A stretch of 34,387 nt of DNA from DATFPQ01 sp035264765 (GCA_035264765.1 DATFPQ010000042.1:1-34387), one strand, 5' to 3'. Shown: positions 13,627 to 22,207, numbered from the stretch's first letter. Numbers and translations: made by a program. The notes: a model not told the origin generated them from the letters alone.

Positions 13627-15885
13627 ATGAGGGAGCAGCGGCTGACGGACGACGGCGCGGTGGCCGACTACCGGGCCGCCTTCGCTGCCCTCCCGGTCCC
13701 GTGCCTGCTGCTCGACACGGACCTGCACATCCTCGACGTGACGTACCGGTACTCGCAGATCACCGACCGTCCGCGAGCGCTGCTCGTGGGACGGCCCGTC
13801 CTCGAGGCGTTCCCCGCGAACCCTTCCGACCCTGGAGCCCGTCGCCGGGGCCGCGAGATCGAGGCGTCCCTGCGCCGAGCTCTGCGCACCCGGGAGCCGG
13901 ACCGGCTGGCGGTGTTCCGGTACGACGTCGAGCGCAACCCCGGCAGCGGGATCTACGAGGAGCGCTGGTGGAGCATCACCAACGTGCCCGTCCTCGGCGC
14001 CGGTGGTGAGGTCACCCAGCTGATCAACGCGGTGGAGGACGTTACCGCGGAGCTCCGCGAGCGCGAGGCCGGCCTGGTGCACCGCCAACGCAGTGACGAC
14101 CTGATGCAGCGGGCGGCCCAGCTCGAGACCGACCTCGCGCACCGCGGTCGGGAGGTCAGGGCGCTGAGCGCCGCGGAGGCTGAGTCCGCGCGCCGGTTGC
14201 AGGCGCTCGCCTTCGTCGCCCTCGCGCTCGCCGCCGCCGAGACCGTGGAGGAGCTCACCGACCTGGTGGTGAGCCGAGGCGTGGTGGCGCTCGGGTGCCA
14301 CAGCGGGGGGGTCGCGGTCCGCGACGACGCGCAGGGCATCGTGAACCTGACCATCACGGACCAGGCGCGCGAGGGCGCGCACCTGTTCCAGCAGATGTCG
14401 CTGAACACCCACCTGCCGTCGGTGGTGGCTGCCGTCGTACCGGAGCCGATCTACCTCGAGGACGAGCGCGCCGGCATGGCGTGGGGTCCGGAGATGGCGC
14501 GGGTCTACGAGTCCTCCGGACGCTCGGCCTGGGCCTCGCTGCCGCTGATGGTCGACCGGCGGCTGCTCGGGTCCCTGACGGTGAGCTGGGAGCGACCGCA
14601 CGCCTTCACCGACGCGGAGAAGGAGGTGCTCGCCGCGTTCGCCTCCCAGTGCGCTCAGGCACTGCACCGGATTCAGGTGCGCACCGCCGAGCGCGAGGCC
14701 ATCACGTCGTCCCGGCTGCTGTCCGAGGCGTTGCAGCGCAGCCTGCTCACCGAGCCGCCCCAGCCCGCGCAGCTGCAGGTGGCGGCCCGGTACGTGCCGG
14801 CCGCCCGCGACGCGTACGTGGGCGGTGACTGGTACGACGTCTTCGAGGTTCCTGACGGGCACACCATGCTCGTCATCGGGGACGTGGCGGGGCACGACCG
14901 TGAGGCGGCCGCGGCCATGGGGCAGATCCGCAACCTGCTCCGCGGGGTCGCCCACAGCCTGGAGGAGACGCCGGCCGTCGTCCTGACCGCCCTGGACCTG
15001 GCCATGCAGGATCTCACCGTGGACGCGCTCGCAACAGCGCTGGTCGCCAAGGTCGAGGACCCCGAGGACGGCACCGGCCAGATCCTGAGCTGGGCCAACG
15101 CGGGCCACCCGCCGCCGCTGCTGATCCACGCTGACGGCGAGGCCGAGCTGCTGCGCCGCGACCCCGAGCTGCTGCTGGGCCTGGAGCCTTCGACGTACCG
15201 GACGGACCACCGGCAGGTGCTGGCCTGCGGCGACACCTTGCTGCTCTTCACCGACGGCCTGGTCGAGCGGCGGGACGAGTCCCTGACCGAGGGCATGGAG
15301 TGGTTGCGGCGCAGGGCGGCGGCACTCGCCGGCCTGAACCTGGACGCACTCATCGACACGCTGCTCACCGAGCTGCCCAGCCACCGCGACGACGACGTCG
15401 CGGTGCTCGCGGTGCGGGCCCGGCAGGTGGGCGACGTCCCGAGTGCCGCGCATCCGAGCGGCACGGCGAACGACGTTGCCGCGCCGCCGCCATCCCCGGG
15501 CCCGGGCACCAGCGTGGCCGACCTGGTGCTGCCGGCGGACCTCGCCGCGGTACGCCGGGCGCGCAGCTTCGTCCACCACCACTGCCAGGCGGCCGGCGTC
15601 GACGAGGACCTGTGCGACACGATCGCCCTGCTGACCAGCGAGACCGTGACGAACGCGATCATCCACGGCCGCAGCGAGGCTCGGCTGCGCGTGCTCGTGC
15701 AGCTGGACGTCGTGCGGATCGAGATCGGCGACGACAACGTCCGCCATCCCCAGCGCGCCGAGCGCAACGACGAGGCCCTGGACGGGCGCGGGCTCGGCAT
15801 CGTCGAGCTGCTGTCCAGCAGCTGGGGGGTCCACGACGTCGACGCCGGCAAGGTCGTGTGGTTCGAGGTCGACCGCGAGGGCTGA
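13627..15885 (+). CDS. PAS-GAF-SpoIIE (PP2C) phosphatase with C-terminal RsbW-like kinase domain
   Basis: A 752-residue cytoplasmic switch protein. Residues about 15-145 form a PAS domain (LPVPCLLLDTDLHILDVTYRY, ITNVPVLGAGGEV). A helix leads to a GAF domain (about 190-350). Residues about 370-598 form an SpoIIE/RsbU-type PP2C phosphatase with metal aspartates in GGDWYD (D401), GDVAGHD (D419), FTDGLVE (D543) and DDDVAVL. Residues about 630-752 form an RsbW-like ATPase (SETVTNAIIHG with E672 and N676, IGDDN, GRGLGIVELL). Such proteins phosphorylate and dephosphorylate anti-sigma-factor antagonists in response to the sensed signal. ATG 13627 is preceded by GGGAGA at ten bases. The longer frame to 13153 crosses the DUF503 gene and is rejected. 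No sigma factor or STAS protein is adjacent. Confidence 0.92.
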   Translation: MREQRLTDDGAVADYRAAFAALPVPCLLLDTDLHILDVTYRYSQITDRPRALLVGRPVLEAFPANPSDPGARRRGREIEASLRRALRTREPDRLAVFRYDVERNPGSGIYEERWWSITNVPVLGAGGEVTQLINAVEDVTAELREREAGLVHRQRSDDLMQRAAQLETDLAHRGREVRALSAAEAESARRLQALAFVALALAAAETVEELTDLVVSRGVVALGCHSGGVAVRDDAQGIVNLTITDQAREGAHLFQQMSLNTHLPSVVAAVVPEPIYLEDERAGMAWGPEMARVYESSGRSAWASLPLMVDRRLLGSLTVSWERPHAFTDAEKEVLAAFASQCAQALHRIQVRTAEREAITSSRLLSEALQRSLLTEPPQPAQLQVAARYVPAARDAYVGGDWYDVFEVPDGHTMLVIGDVAGHDREAAAAMGQIRNLLRGVAHSLEETPAVVLTALDLAMQDLTVDALATALVAKVEDPEDGTGQILSWANAGHPPPLLIHADGEAELLRRDPELLLGLEPSTYRTDHRQVLACGDTLLLFTDGLVERRDESLTEGMEWLRRRAAALAGLNLDALIDTLLTELPSHRDDDVAVLAVRARQVGDVPSAAHPSGTANDVAAPPPSPGPGTSVADLVLPADLAAVRRARSFVHHHCQAAGVDEDLCDTIALLTSETVTNAIIHGRSEARLRVLVQLDVVRIEIGDDNVRHPQRAERNDEALDGRGLGIVELLSSSWGVHDVDAGKVVWFEVDREG

Positions 15886-15957
15886 CTCCAGGCCGATGAG
15901 GACGAGGGGTCCCGACGGTCTGACCGGTGAGGAGCACCCCACCGAACGGAGACGACC

Positions 15958-16341
15958 ATGTTCGAGAACACCGAGACCTACAGCGGCTTCGCCGTGGACG
16001 ACCTGGCCAAGGCCAGGGAGTTCTACGCCGGCACGCTGGGCCTGCGGACCTCCGACGTCGAGGAGATGCCGGGGCTGCTGACCCTGCAGCTCGGTGGCGG
16101 TCAGCGGGTCCTGGTGTACGAGAAGGCCGACTTCGCCCCGGCGACCTACACGATCCTCAACTTCGCCGTCCCGGACGTCGGCGCCGCGGCGGCCGAGCTG
16201 AGGAGCCGCGGCGTGCAGCTGGAGCGCTACGAGGGCTTCCCGCAGGACGAGGACGGCGTCATGCGCGGCAACGGCCCGGACATCGCCTGGTTCACCGACC
16301 CCGCCGGCAACGTGCTGTCCGTCGTCCAGCAGACGCCCTGA
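15958..16341 (+). CDS. VOC (glyoxalase/bleomycin resistance) family protein
   Basis: A 127-residue vicinal-oxygen-chelate protein made of two beta-alpha-beta-beta-beta repeats: YSGFAVDDLAKAREFYAGTLGLRT at the start and ILNFAVPDVGAAAAELRSRGVQLERY in the second half, ending WFTDPAGNVLSVVQQ. ATG 15958 follows GGAG at seven bases. Single-gene VOC proteins act as dimers with very varied substrates, so the reaction cannot be assigned. It lies 72 bases downstream of the SpoIIE gene and about 100 bases upstream of the aldo/keto reductase on the same strand. Confidence 0.9.
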   Translation: MFENTETYSGFAVDDLAKAREFYAGTLGLRTSDVEEMPGLLTLQLGGGQRVLVYEKADFAPATYTILNFAVPDVGAAAAELRSRGVQLERYEGFPQDEDGVMRGNGPDIAWFTDPAGNVLSVVQQTP

Positions 16342-16444
16342 GGCCTGGAGCGGCGGTCCCGTCGGGTGAGTGGCAGAGTCGGTTGCGGCCTCGTCCTCTG
16401 GGGCGGGCCCGACCACGACCCCTGCAGACCCGGAGACTTCCACG

Positions 16445-17293
16445 ATGACCGCAGTACCGAGCATTCCGCTCAACGACGGCACGTCGATCCCGCAGCTCGG
16501 GTTCGGCGTCTTCCAGATCGAGCCCGCGGACACGGCGAAGGCCGTCGGGATCGCCCTCCAGACCGGGTACCGGCACATCGACACGGCACAGATGTACGGA
16601 AACGAGAAGGAGGTTGGCGAGGCGGTCCGGGCGTCCGGCATCGACCGCTCCGAGGTCTACGTGACCAGCAAGCTCAACAACGGCTTCCACCGTCCGGACG
16701 ACGCCCGCAAGGCGTTCGAGGGAACCCTGGCCGCGCTCGACCTCGGGTACCTGGACCTGTTCCTGATCCACTGGCCGCTTCCCACCCTGTACGACGGCGA
16801 CTACGTGTCCACCTGGAAGGCGCTGGAGGAGTTCAAGCAGGACGGCCGGGTTCGCTCGATCGGCGTCTCCAACTTCCAGGTTGCGCACCTGGAGCGGCTC
16901 GCGGCCGAGACCGGCACGGTGCCGGCTGTGAACCAGATCGAGGTGCACCCGTACCTGACCAACGAGGAGGTTCGCGCCTACGACCAGGCGCACGGCATCG
17001 CCACCGAGGCGTGGTCACCGATCGCTCAGGGTGCGGTGCTGGACGACCCGACGATCGTCAAGGTCGCCGAGCGGGTCGGCCGCACCCCGGCGCAGGTTGT
17101 TCTGCGCTGGCACGTGGAGCGTGGCGACATCGTCTTCCCCAAGTCGACGACGCCGGCGCGGATCAAGGAGAACTTCGAGATCTTCGACTTCGAGCTGGCG
17201 CCGGCCGACGTCCAGGCCATCGCCGCTCTGGACCGCGGCGAGGAGGGGCGCACCGGGCCCAACCCGGACGTGTTCGACTACGTCCCCAGCTGA
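16445..17293 (+). CDS. Aldo/keto reductase (2,5-diketo-D-gluconate reductase-like)
   Basis: A 282-residue NADPH-dependent reductase of the AKR superfamily, a cytoplasmic TIM barrel. The catalytic tetrad is visible: D46 and Y51 in HIDTAQMYGNE, K76 in VTSKLNN and H109 in LFLIHWPLP. Other landmarks are GVSNFQVAHLERL, NQIEVHPYL, WSPIAQG and the cofactor loop FPKSTTPARIKENFEIFDFEL. ATG 16445 has GGAG nine bases upstream. It is closest in type to bacterial AKR5C enzymes, which reduce alpha-oxoaldehydes and diketogluconate. The neighbouring VOC gene could hint at aldehyde detoxification, but that is inference. Confidence 0.92.
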   Translation: MTAVPSIPLNDGTSIPQLGFGVFQIEPADTAKAVGIALQTGYRHIDTAQMYGNEKEVGEAVRASGIDRSEVYVTSKLNNGFHRPDDARKAFEGTLAALDLGYLDLFLIHWPLPTLYDGDYVSTWKALEEFKQDGRVRSIGVSNFQVAHLERLAAETGTVPAVNQIEVHPYLTNEEVRAYDQAHGIATEAWSPIAQGAVLDDPTIVKVAERVGRTPAQVVLRWHVERGDIVFPKSTTPARIKENFEIFDFELAPADVQAIAALDRGEEGRTGPNPDVFDYVPS

Positions 17294-17380
17294 GCCGGCT
17301 GATCCATCGGACCCTCACGGCCCCTCCAGGGTCCCGCCCGACCGGACGGTCCGGGGGCCGCACCGGAAGCTGAGCGGCCG

Positions 17381-17420
17381 CCGGCGCGCCCCTCGCAGGG
17401 GGGGCAGTGGAGCGCGCCGG
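17381..17420 (+). terminator. Hairpin terminator downstream of the aldo/keto reductase
   Basis: CCGGCGCGC (17381-17389) and GCGCGCCGG (17412-17420) form a perfect 9-bp stem. The 22-base loop contains a smaller CCCC/GGGG stem. It starts 88 bases after the reductase stop. There is no T-run. Confidence 0.55.
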
Positions 17421-17527
17421 CGACCTGGTACGAAGGTAGGCGGGTCGCACCCGGCGTGACGGCCGATCGGGACGCATTGCGCCGTTCGCGTCATGCCCGT
17501 CGCGGAGCGTAGGCCACGACCCCCGTC

Positions 17528-17571
17528 GGTAATGATGCGGTCAGCCGTGGGTCAAGGGAGGGTCAACGTAG
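17528..17571 (+). promoter_or_regulatory. Four tandem 11-bp direct repeats (GGTCA core), PHO-box-like operator
   Basis: Four contiguous 11-base units start at 17528 (GGTAATGATGC), 17539 (GGTCAGCCGTG), 17550 (GGTCAAGGGAG) and 17561 (GGTCAACGTAG). Three share the exact GGTCA core and the first is degenerate. Head-to-tail 11-bp units are how OmpR-type regulators such as Streptomyces PhoP bind, with G(G/T)TCA as the conserved half of the unit. The distal part of each unit fits the PHO-box consensus poorly, so another OmpR-family regulator is possible. The nearest rightward start codons are 165-210 bases away. Confidence 0.45.
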
Positions 17572-17736
17572 CGCGCCCTCCCTTCCTTGCGGACGGCGGG
17601 GGTCGACACGAGCGCGGCATTGCGGCAGCTCCGGCCGACGATCACCCTGAATCGCGTCCCCGGCGACGGCGCTGGACCGTCCCGTTCCAGCGCCGCCCGA
17701 TCGGCGGGACGTCCCACCGCGACCACAGGAGCCCCC

Positions 17737-17778
17737 ATGGCGAGCGAACCTCCCGTGTACGCCACCACGGAGGTCTGA
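17737..17778 (+). CDS. 13-codon ORF coupled to the cytosine deaminase start
   Basis: ATG 17737 has AGGAG six bases upstream and encodes MASEPPVYATTEV. Its TGA shares a base with the ATG of the deaminase remnant (TGATG), as in coupled genes. It could be a leader peptide or the remains of the cytosine permease gene that often precedes codA. I cannot decide between these, and chance is not excluded. Confidence 0.3.
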   Translation: MASEPPVYATTEV

Positions 17779-18800
17779 TGGCGCTCGTCGTGCGGGCCGG
17801 ACGCCTGCCGGGCCGGCCCGAGCCGCCGGGATGCTGCTGGCACCCCCGTACGTCGAGCCGCACGTCCACCTCGACGCCGTGCTGACCGCCGGCGAGCCGC
17901 GGTGGAACGAGAGCGGGACGCTGTGGGAGGGCATCGCCCGGTGGGCCGAGCGCAAGCCGCTGCTGACCCATGACGACGTCGTCGGCCGAGTGCTGCAGGT
18001 GCTGCGCTGGCAGGTCGCCAACGGGGTGGGTGCTCTTCGTGCGCAGCCACGTGGACGTCACTGACCCGCACCTCACCGCTCTGCGGGCGCTCGTGCAGGT
18101 GCGCGAGCAGGTGCGGGACGTCCTGACCCTGCAGCTGGTGGCCTTTCCGCAGGAGGGCATCGTCTCCTTCGACGGCGGCGAGAAGCTGCTGGAGGAGGCG
18201 GTTCGCCTCGGCGTCGACGTCGTGGGCGCCATCCCGCACTACGAGGACACCCGCGAGGACGGCATCCGGTCGGTCGAGATCGCCGTCGACCTCGCGGCTC
18301 GGCACGGCCTGCGGGTCGACGCGCACTGCGACGAGATCGACGACGAGCAGTCGCGGTTCGTCGAGGTGCTTGCGACCCTGGCCCACCGCACCGGCCTGCG
18401 CAGCCGCGTGACGGCGAGCCACACGACCGCCATGGGGTCGTACAACGCCGCCTACTCCTACAAGCTGCGGCGCATCCTGGCCCGGTCGGGGATCAACGTC
18501 GTGAGCAACCCCATGGTCAACCTGCACCTGCAGGGACGCTTCGACGGCTACCCCAAGCGGCGCGGCCTGACCCAGGTCAAGGAACTGCTCGCCGCGGGGG
18601 TCAACGTGGCGTTCGGCCACGACGACGTGATGGACCCGTGGTTCCCGTTGGGGACGGCCGACCCCTGCCAGATCGCGCTCGTCGGCGCGCTGGCCAACCA
18701 GCTGACCGCCCCGGCCGAGATCGCCGAGTGCTATCGCGCGGTGACCGACCGAGCCGCCCGGGTGCTAGGGGTCGAGGACCGTGGACTTCCGGCGGGAGGC
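17778..18800 (+). pseudogene. codA: Cytosine deaminase (CodA-like) pseudogene
   Basis: The translation matches CodA-type cytosine deaminase, which makes uracil from cytosine. All active-site segments survive: EPHVHLD, LQLVAFPQEG, DAHCDEIDDEQSRF, TASHTTAM and GHDDVMDPWFPLGTA. They are split over two frames. From 17831 to 18028 the frame encodes MLLAPPYVEPHVHLD to QVANGV. GGTG is then duplicated (18025-18028 and 18029-18032) and homology resumes in another frame at 18033 with LFVRSHVDVTDP; removing four bases restores continuity. The N-terminal strands are also missing: the start MALVVRAGRLPGRP (ATG 17778) joins the body through a deletion of roughly 25 codons. Homology ends near 18800, about 60 residues short. 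With three lesions it should not give active enzyme. Confidence 0.85.
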
Positions 18801-19037
18801 GGACCGGTGAGCGCCGAGCGCAGCTGTACGACCTGCACGATCTCGTGGACGACGAGCGGTTCGGCTTCTCGGAGCCCTCCGTACGACCAGGCGGAGGTCA
18901 CGTCGCCGGCAGCGGCGACCGTGGCCCACGAGATGGTGGCGCTGATGGCACGGGGGGCCCGGTGCGAAACCGGACAAACCTTGGCAGAGGGAATGTTTTC
19001 GATACCTGACAATGTCTGACGAAGCAGGAAAGGGGTC
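18801..19037 (+). other. Coding-like remnants after the deaminase pseudogene
   Basis: After CodA homology ends, two short stretches have coding-like codon use in different frames: about 18826-18888 (AQLYDLHDLVDDERFGFSEPS) and about 18889-18960 (YDQAEVTSPAAATVAHEMV). They could be one gene split by a frameshift. I do not recognise the source. The segment 18965-19037 is AT-richer and leads into the peroxidase promoter. Confidence 0.3.
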
Positions 19038-19065
19038 TTGACCGTTTCCGGGCCTCGCCTAGCCT
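19038..19065 (+). promoter_or_regulatory. Sigma-70-like promoter of the heme peroxidase gene
   Basis: TTGACC (19038-19043, five of six to the -35 consensus) and TAGCCT (19060-19065, with the key T, A and T) lie 16 bases apart. The -10 ends about 30 bases upstream of the peroxidase start. AT-richer sequence lies just upstream. Confidence 0.5.
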
Positions 19066-19094
19066 GGCAAGGTCGCCGAGGTGGGGAGTAGCTC

Positions 19095-20627
19095 ATGGCC
19101 AGGTCAGACCGCAACACCGGACCCACGCGCCGGCAGCTCTTCTCCCGCGCCGCCGCGGCGCTCGGAACCGGCGTGGCCGTGCAGGCCACTGGGGGCCTCG
19201 ACCCGGCTGCCGCCGCGGCCAAGCCGGCGGGACCTTGGGGTCACGCGGTTGGCGACCCCCGCGGGAGTGACATCGCCGTGACGACGGGCCGCGGCGCCGA
19301 GGCCAGGTTCGGCCTGATGTTCAAGAAGCTTCCGGCCTACGCTCCGCCGGACGACCTGCTACTGGACCTCGCGGAGTCACTGGTCGACAGCCGGGATCCG
19401 GGCACCGACCCGTCCACGGGCGACGCCATGGACAACCAGAAGGTTCCGGCCGGGTTCACGTTCCTGGGACAGTTCATCGACCACGACATGACCCGCGACA
19501 CGACGCCTCTGACGTTGCAGCAGCAGGATCCGAAGGGCCTGGTCAACTACGACACGCCGCTGTTCGACCTGGGGTCGGTCTACGGACTCGGGCCCTCGTC
19601 GGCCGACAAGGTCCTCTACGAGGCGGACGGCAGGCGGCTCAAGCTGGTCATGAACGCCAATGGGGTCCTGGACCTGCCACGTGACGCGAACGGCAACGCC
19701 TTCGTCGGTGACCCACGCAACGACGAGAACCACATCATCGCCCAGCTGCAGATCGCCTTCATCTCGCTGCACAACCAGCTTCTCGCGGAGGGCAACACCT
19801 TCGCCACCGCCCAACGCCTCACGCGCTGGCGGTTCCAGTGGGTCATCGTCAACGACTACCTGCCGCACATCGTTGGGACCAAGACTCTCGGCAAGGTGCT
19901 GCAGCGCACGAGCAAGGGGTTCAGCTACACGCCGTCGTTCTACAAGCCCAAGAACCCGAACCGGCCGATGATGCCGCTGGAGTACTCAGTGGCGGCGTTC
20001 CGCTTCGGGCACTCGATGATCCGGCCCGAGTACGAGATGCACGACGGATCCGTGGTGAAGATCTTCGGCAGCGAAGGGCAGGACCTCCGGGGCTCGCATC
20101 CCCTGCGGGCCGACGTCAAGGCAGACTGGAACTACTTCTTCGAGATCCCCGGGCTGGACCCGCCGGACGACCGCAACATGTCGCGGGTGATGGACGCCCG
20201 GCTGGCGATACCCCTGTTCAACCTCCCGACCACCGTCGTCCCTGACGACGTCGGCCCGACCGCGCTCCCCCGGATCAGCTCGCTCGCGGCACGCAACTTG
20301 TTGCGGGGCAAGCGACTCGGGATGCCTTCGGGTCAGGAGGTCGCCGCGACGATGGGCGCGCGGGTTCTGAGCAACGCGGAGCTCGGACTGACCGGACCGG
20401 GGTGGGGCGGCAAGGCGCCGCTCTGGTACTACGTGCTGAAGGAGGCGGAGCTGCTCGGCGACGGCGGCACGCACCTCGGCGACGTCGGCGGGCGAATCGT
20501 CGCGGAGACAATCCTCGGGCTCTTGTTTGCCGACAAGTCTAGCTATCTCAATGCGTCGCCGAACTGGGTCCCGGGGCCCGGCCAGTGGCGGATGGGCAAC
20601 CTGTTGCAGAGGGCGGGCGTCGTCTAG
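19095..20627 (+). CDS. Tat-exported animal-type heme peroxidase family protein
   Basis: A 510-residue secreted peroxidase of the animal heme (peroxidasin-cyclooxygenase) superfamily. Residues 1-42 form a twin-arginine signal (TRRQLFSRAAAALGTGVAVQ, then an Ala-rich cleavage region). The distal site is FTFLGQFIDHDMTRD, with D129 (possible heme ester link) and H130. DPRNDENHIIAQLQIAFISLHNQLL is the conserved arginine-containing helix. FRFGHSMIRPEYEM carries the proximal heme ligand H306. The end LFADKSSYLNASPNWVP is family-typical. ATG 19095 has GGGGAG six bases upstream. Bacterial members oxidise halides or phenols and may be antimicrobial, but no activity can be read from sequence. It is monocistronic and converges on the EAL gene. 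Confidence 0.9.
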   Translation: MARSDRNTGPTRRQLFSRAAAALGTGVAVQATGGLDPAAAAAKPAGPWGHAVGDPRGSDIAVTTGRGAEARFGLMFKKLPAYAPPDDLLLDLAESLVDSRDPGTDPSTGDAMDNQKVPAGFTFLGQFIDHDMTRDTTPLTLQQQDPKGLVNYDTPLFDLGSVYGLGPSSADKVLYEADGRRLKLVMNANGVLDLPRDANGNAFVGDPRNDENHIIAQLQIAFISLHNQLLAEGNTFATAQRLTRWRFQWVIVNDYLPHIVGTKTLGKVLQRTSKGFSYTPSFYKPKNPNRPMMPLEYSVAAFRFGHSMIRPEYEMHDGSVVKIFGSEGQDLRGSHPLRADVKADWNYFFEIPGLDPPDDRNMSRVMDARLAIPLFNLPTTVVPDDVGPTALPRISSLAARNLLRGKRLGMPSGQEVAATMGARVLSNAELGLTGPGWGGKAPLWYYVLKEAELLGDGGTHLGDVGGRIVAETILGLLFADKSSYLNASPNWVPGPGQWRMGNLLQRAGVV

Positions 20628-20660
20628 CCAGGTACCGCCTCGGCCACGGCGCGGCGGCGG

Positions 20661-22082
20661 TCAACGTCCCGGGCTGAGCGCCGCCTGGTTCACCGTCCCC
20701 CGAAGCGCGGCGGTGGCAGTGGGGACCTGGCGCGTCGACTGCCAGCGGCTCCAGGCGCCCGGCTCGTCCGTGGGACGCCCCAGCAGGTAGCCCTGGACCG
20801 CGTCGACGCCGAGGCACGACACGGTGGCCAGCTCGTCGGCCGTCTCGATGCCCTCGGCGACGACGACCGCGCCGACCTCGTGCGCGTACGCGACAAGAGC
20901 CCCGGCGAGAGCCTGTTGCGCCGGCTCGGTGTCGATCCCGCTGATGATGCCCCGGTCCAGCTTGATGACGTCGGGCCGCAGCCGGACGATGTGTCGGAAC
21001 GAGGCATATCCTGCGCCGGCGTCGTCCACCGCGAGGCGCACCCCGACGGCCCGCAGCTGCTCCCGGACAGCCTGCAGCTGGTCGTAGTTGTCGACACCGA
21101 CGTGCTCGGTGACCTCCAGGACCACGCGGTCGGGCGCGAGGCCAAGGCCGTCGAGCAGCGCCGGCAGGTCGGTCGAGGTCAACGTCGCCGGCGACACGTT
21201 CAACGAGACGTAGAGGTGCGCCGGCAGCCTCCCGGCAGTGGCGGCCGCCCGCTCCAGGGCCAGCAGCTCGAGCTCTACGCCACGACCCACCTGGTCCGCG
21301 TCCCTGAACCACTGGTCGGGTCCCTGGGCCGGCTCGGCCGGGAACCGGGACAGCGCCTCCACACCGACCACCCGCCCGGTGCCGGTGCAGACGATGGGCT
21401 GGAAGGCGGTCCGCAGCAGACCGTGGTCGACCAGCCGGTCGATGCGCGCACCGACGGCCGCGTTGCCGGAGACGACGTCGCCCTCCCGGAAGAGCCGGGA
21501 CACCGCCGTGAAGCCCCGGACCCGCCCGTCGTCGCCGACGTGCGCAAGACCGCTGGTGTGGATCCAGCGCACCTCACCGGAGCTGTGGACCACCCGGAAG
21601 GACTCGTCGTTCCACCCGACCCGCGCGGCAACCGCCTGCGCCAGCACTGACCTGGCGCGCAACACCTCCTGCGGGTGCAGGAGGGACACGATGTTCTGGC
21701 CGATGAGCGTGCCGGCGTCCCAGCCGAACAGCTCGGCCGCGCGGTCGTCGAGGTAGGTCATGCGCCCGTCCGGATCGACCTCCCAGACCACCTCGCCGGT
21801 GATGCCGTCGGCCCCGACCACGCCGGAGAGGTTGTCGGCGGACGGGACCGGGCGCTGCGGGCGCCCCACCCAGTGAACGGCGCCACGGACGGCTGCCACC
21901 GTCAGCACGAAGCCGGCCGCGGAACCGGCCACCAGCCCGACCCAGCCGGCCAGTCCCTGGACCGGGACCAGGCAGCACGCCATCGCCAGCAGCGCGCTCG
22001 CCGCGGGCCACAACCAGCCGCACGGGCCGGTCCGGCTGGTTCGTGCGACCAGCCGTGACCGAAGGCGGTAGGGCGAGCTCAT
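20661..22082 (-). CDS. Membrane PAS-EAL cyclic-di-GMP phosphodiesterase
   Basis: A 473-residue membrane protein. Two hydrophobic segments at about 24-42 and 46-66 are followed by a PAS domain (about 95-195: EVDPDGRMTYLDDRAAELFG, FRVVHSSGEVRWIHTSG) and an EAL domain (about 215-455). The EAL domain keeps the residues expected of an active c-di-GMP phosphodiesterase: VEALSRF (E242), LNVSP, LEVTEH, VDDAGAGYASF in place of the usual DDFGTGY, IKLD, VVAEGIET and VQGYLLGRP. There is no GGDEF domain. It probably lowers c-di-GMP in response to a signal sensed by the PAS domain. It is divergent from the small RsbW-like ATPase gene, with 125 bases between starts. Confidence 0.92.
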   Translation of the reverse strand: MSSPYRLRSRLVARTSRTGPCGWLWPAASALLAMACCLVPVQGLAGWVGLVAGSAAGFVLTVAAVRGAVHWVGRPQRPVPSADNLSGVVGADGITGEVVWEVDPDGRMTYLDDRAAELFGWDAGTLIGQNIVSLLHPQEVLRARSVLAQAVAARVGWNDESFRVVHSSGEVRWIHTSGLAHVGDDGRVRGFTAVSRLFREGDVVSGNAAVGARIDRLVDHGLLRTAFQPIVCTGTGRVVGVEALSRFPAEPAQGPDQWFRDADQVGRGVELELLALERAAATAGRLPAHLYVSLNVSPATLTSTDLPALLDGLGLAPDRVVLEVTEHVGVDNYDQLQAVREQLRAVGVRLAVDDAGAGYASFRHIVRLRPDVIKLDRGIISGIDTEPAQQALAGALVAYAHEVGAVVVAEGIETADELATVSCLGVDAVQGYLLGRPTDEPGAWSRWQSTRQVPTATAALRGTVNQAALSPGR

Positions 22083-22207
22083 GCGGGACCTATCGGCGTG
22101 CGGCGCGGCGGCTTGAGTCGGCGCGGCCGAACGGGTAAAGGCCCTCGAGCCGGGGCCTGCTTCCCCTATTCTGGTCCGATCGTTGCGCCATCAGCGTGGG
22201 GGTCTCG

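Larger units (their letters stand above)
17294..17777. other. Intergenic region before the cytosine deaminase pseudogene
   Basis: This 484-base gap has no full gene I can support. It contains a terminator hairpin (17381-17420), the tandem 11-bp operator-like repeats (17528-17571) and a 13-codon ORF with a good ribosome binding site (17737-17778). The rest, 17572-17736, is unremarkable GC-rich sequence. The open frames there have no family resemblance. Confidence 0.6.

Noticed and set aside
13495..16641. 1048-codon minus-strand frame
   Set aside because: It lies opposite the PAS-GAF-SpoIIE gene and the VOC gene, whose motifs are complete. Long open shadows are normal at this GC content.
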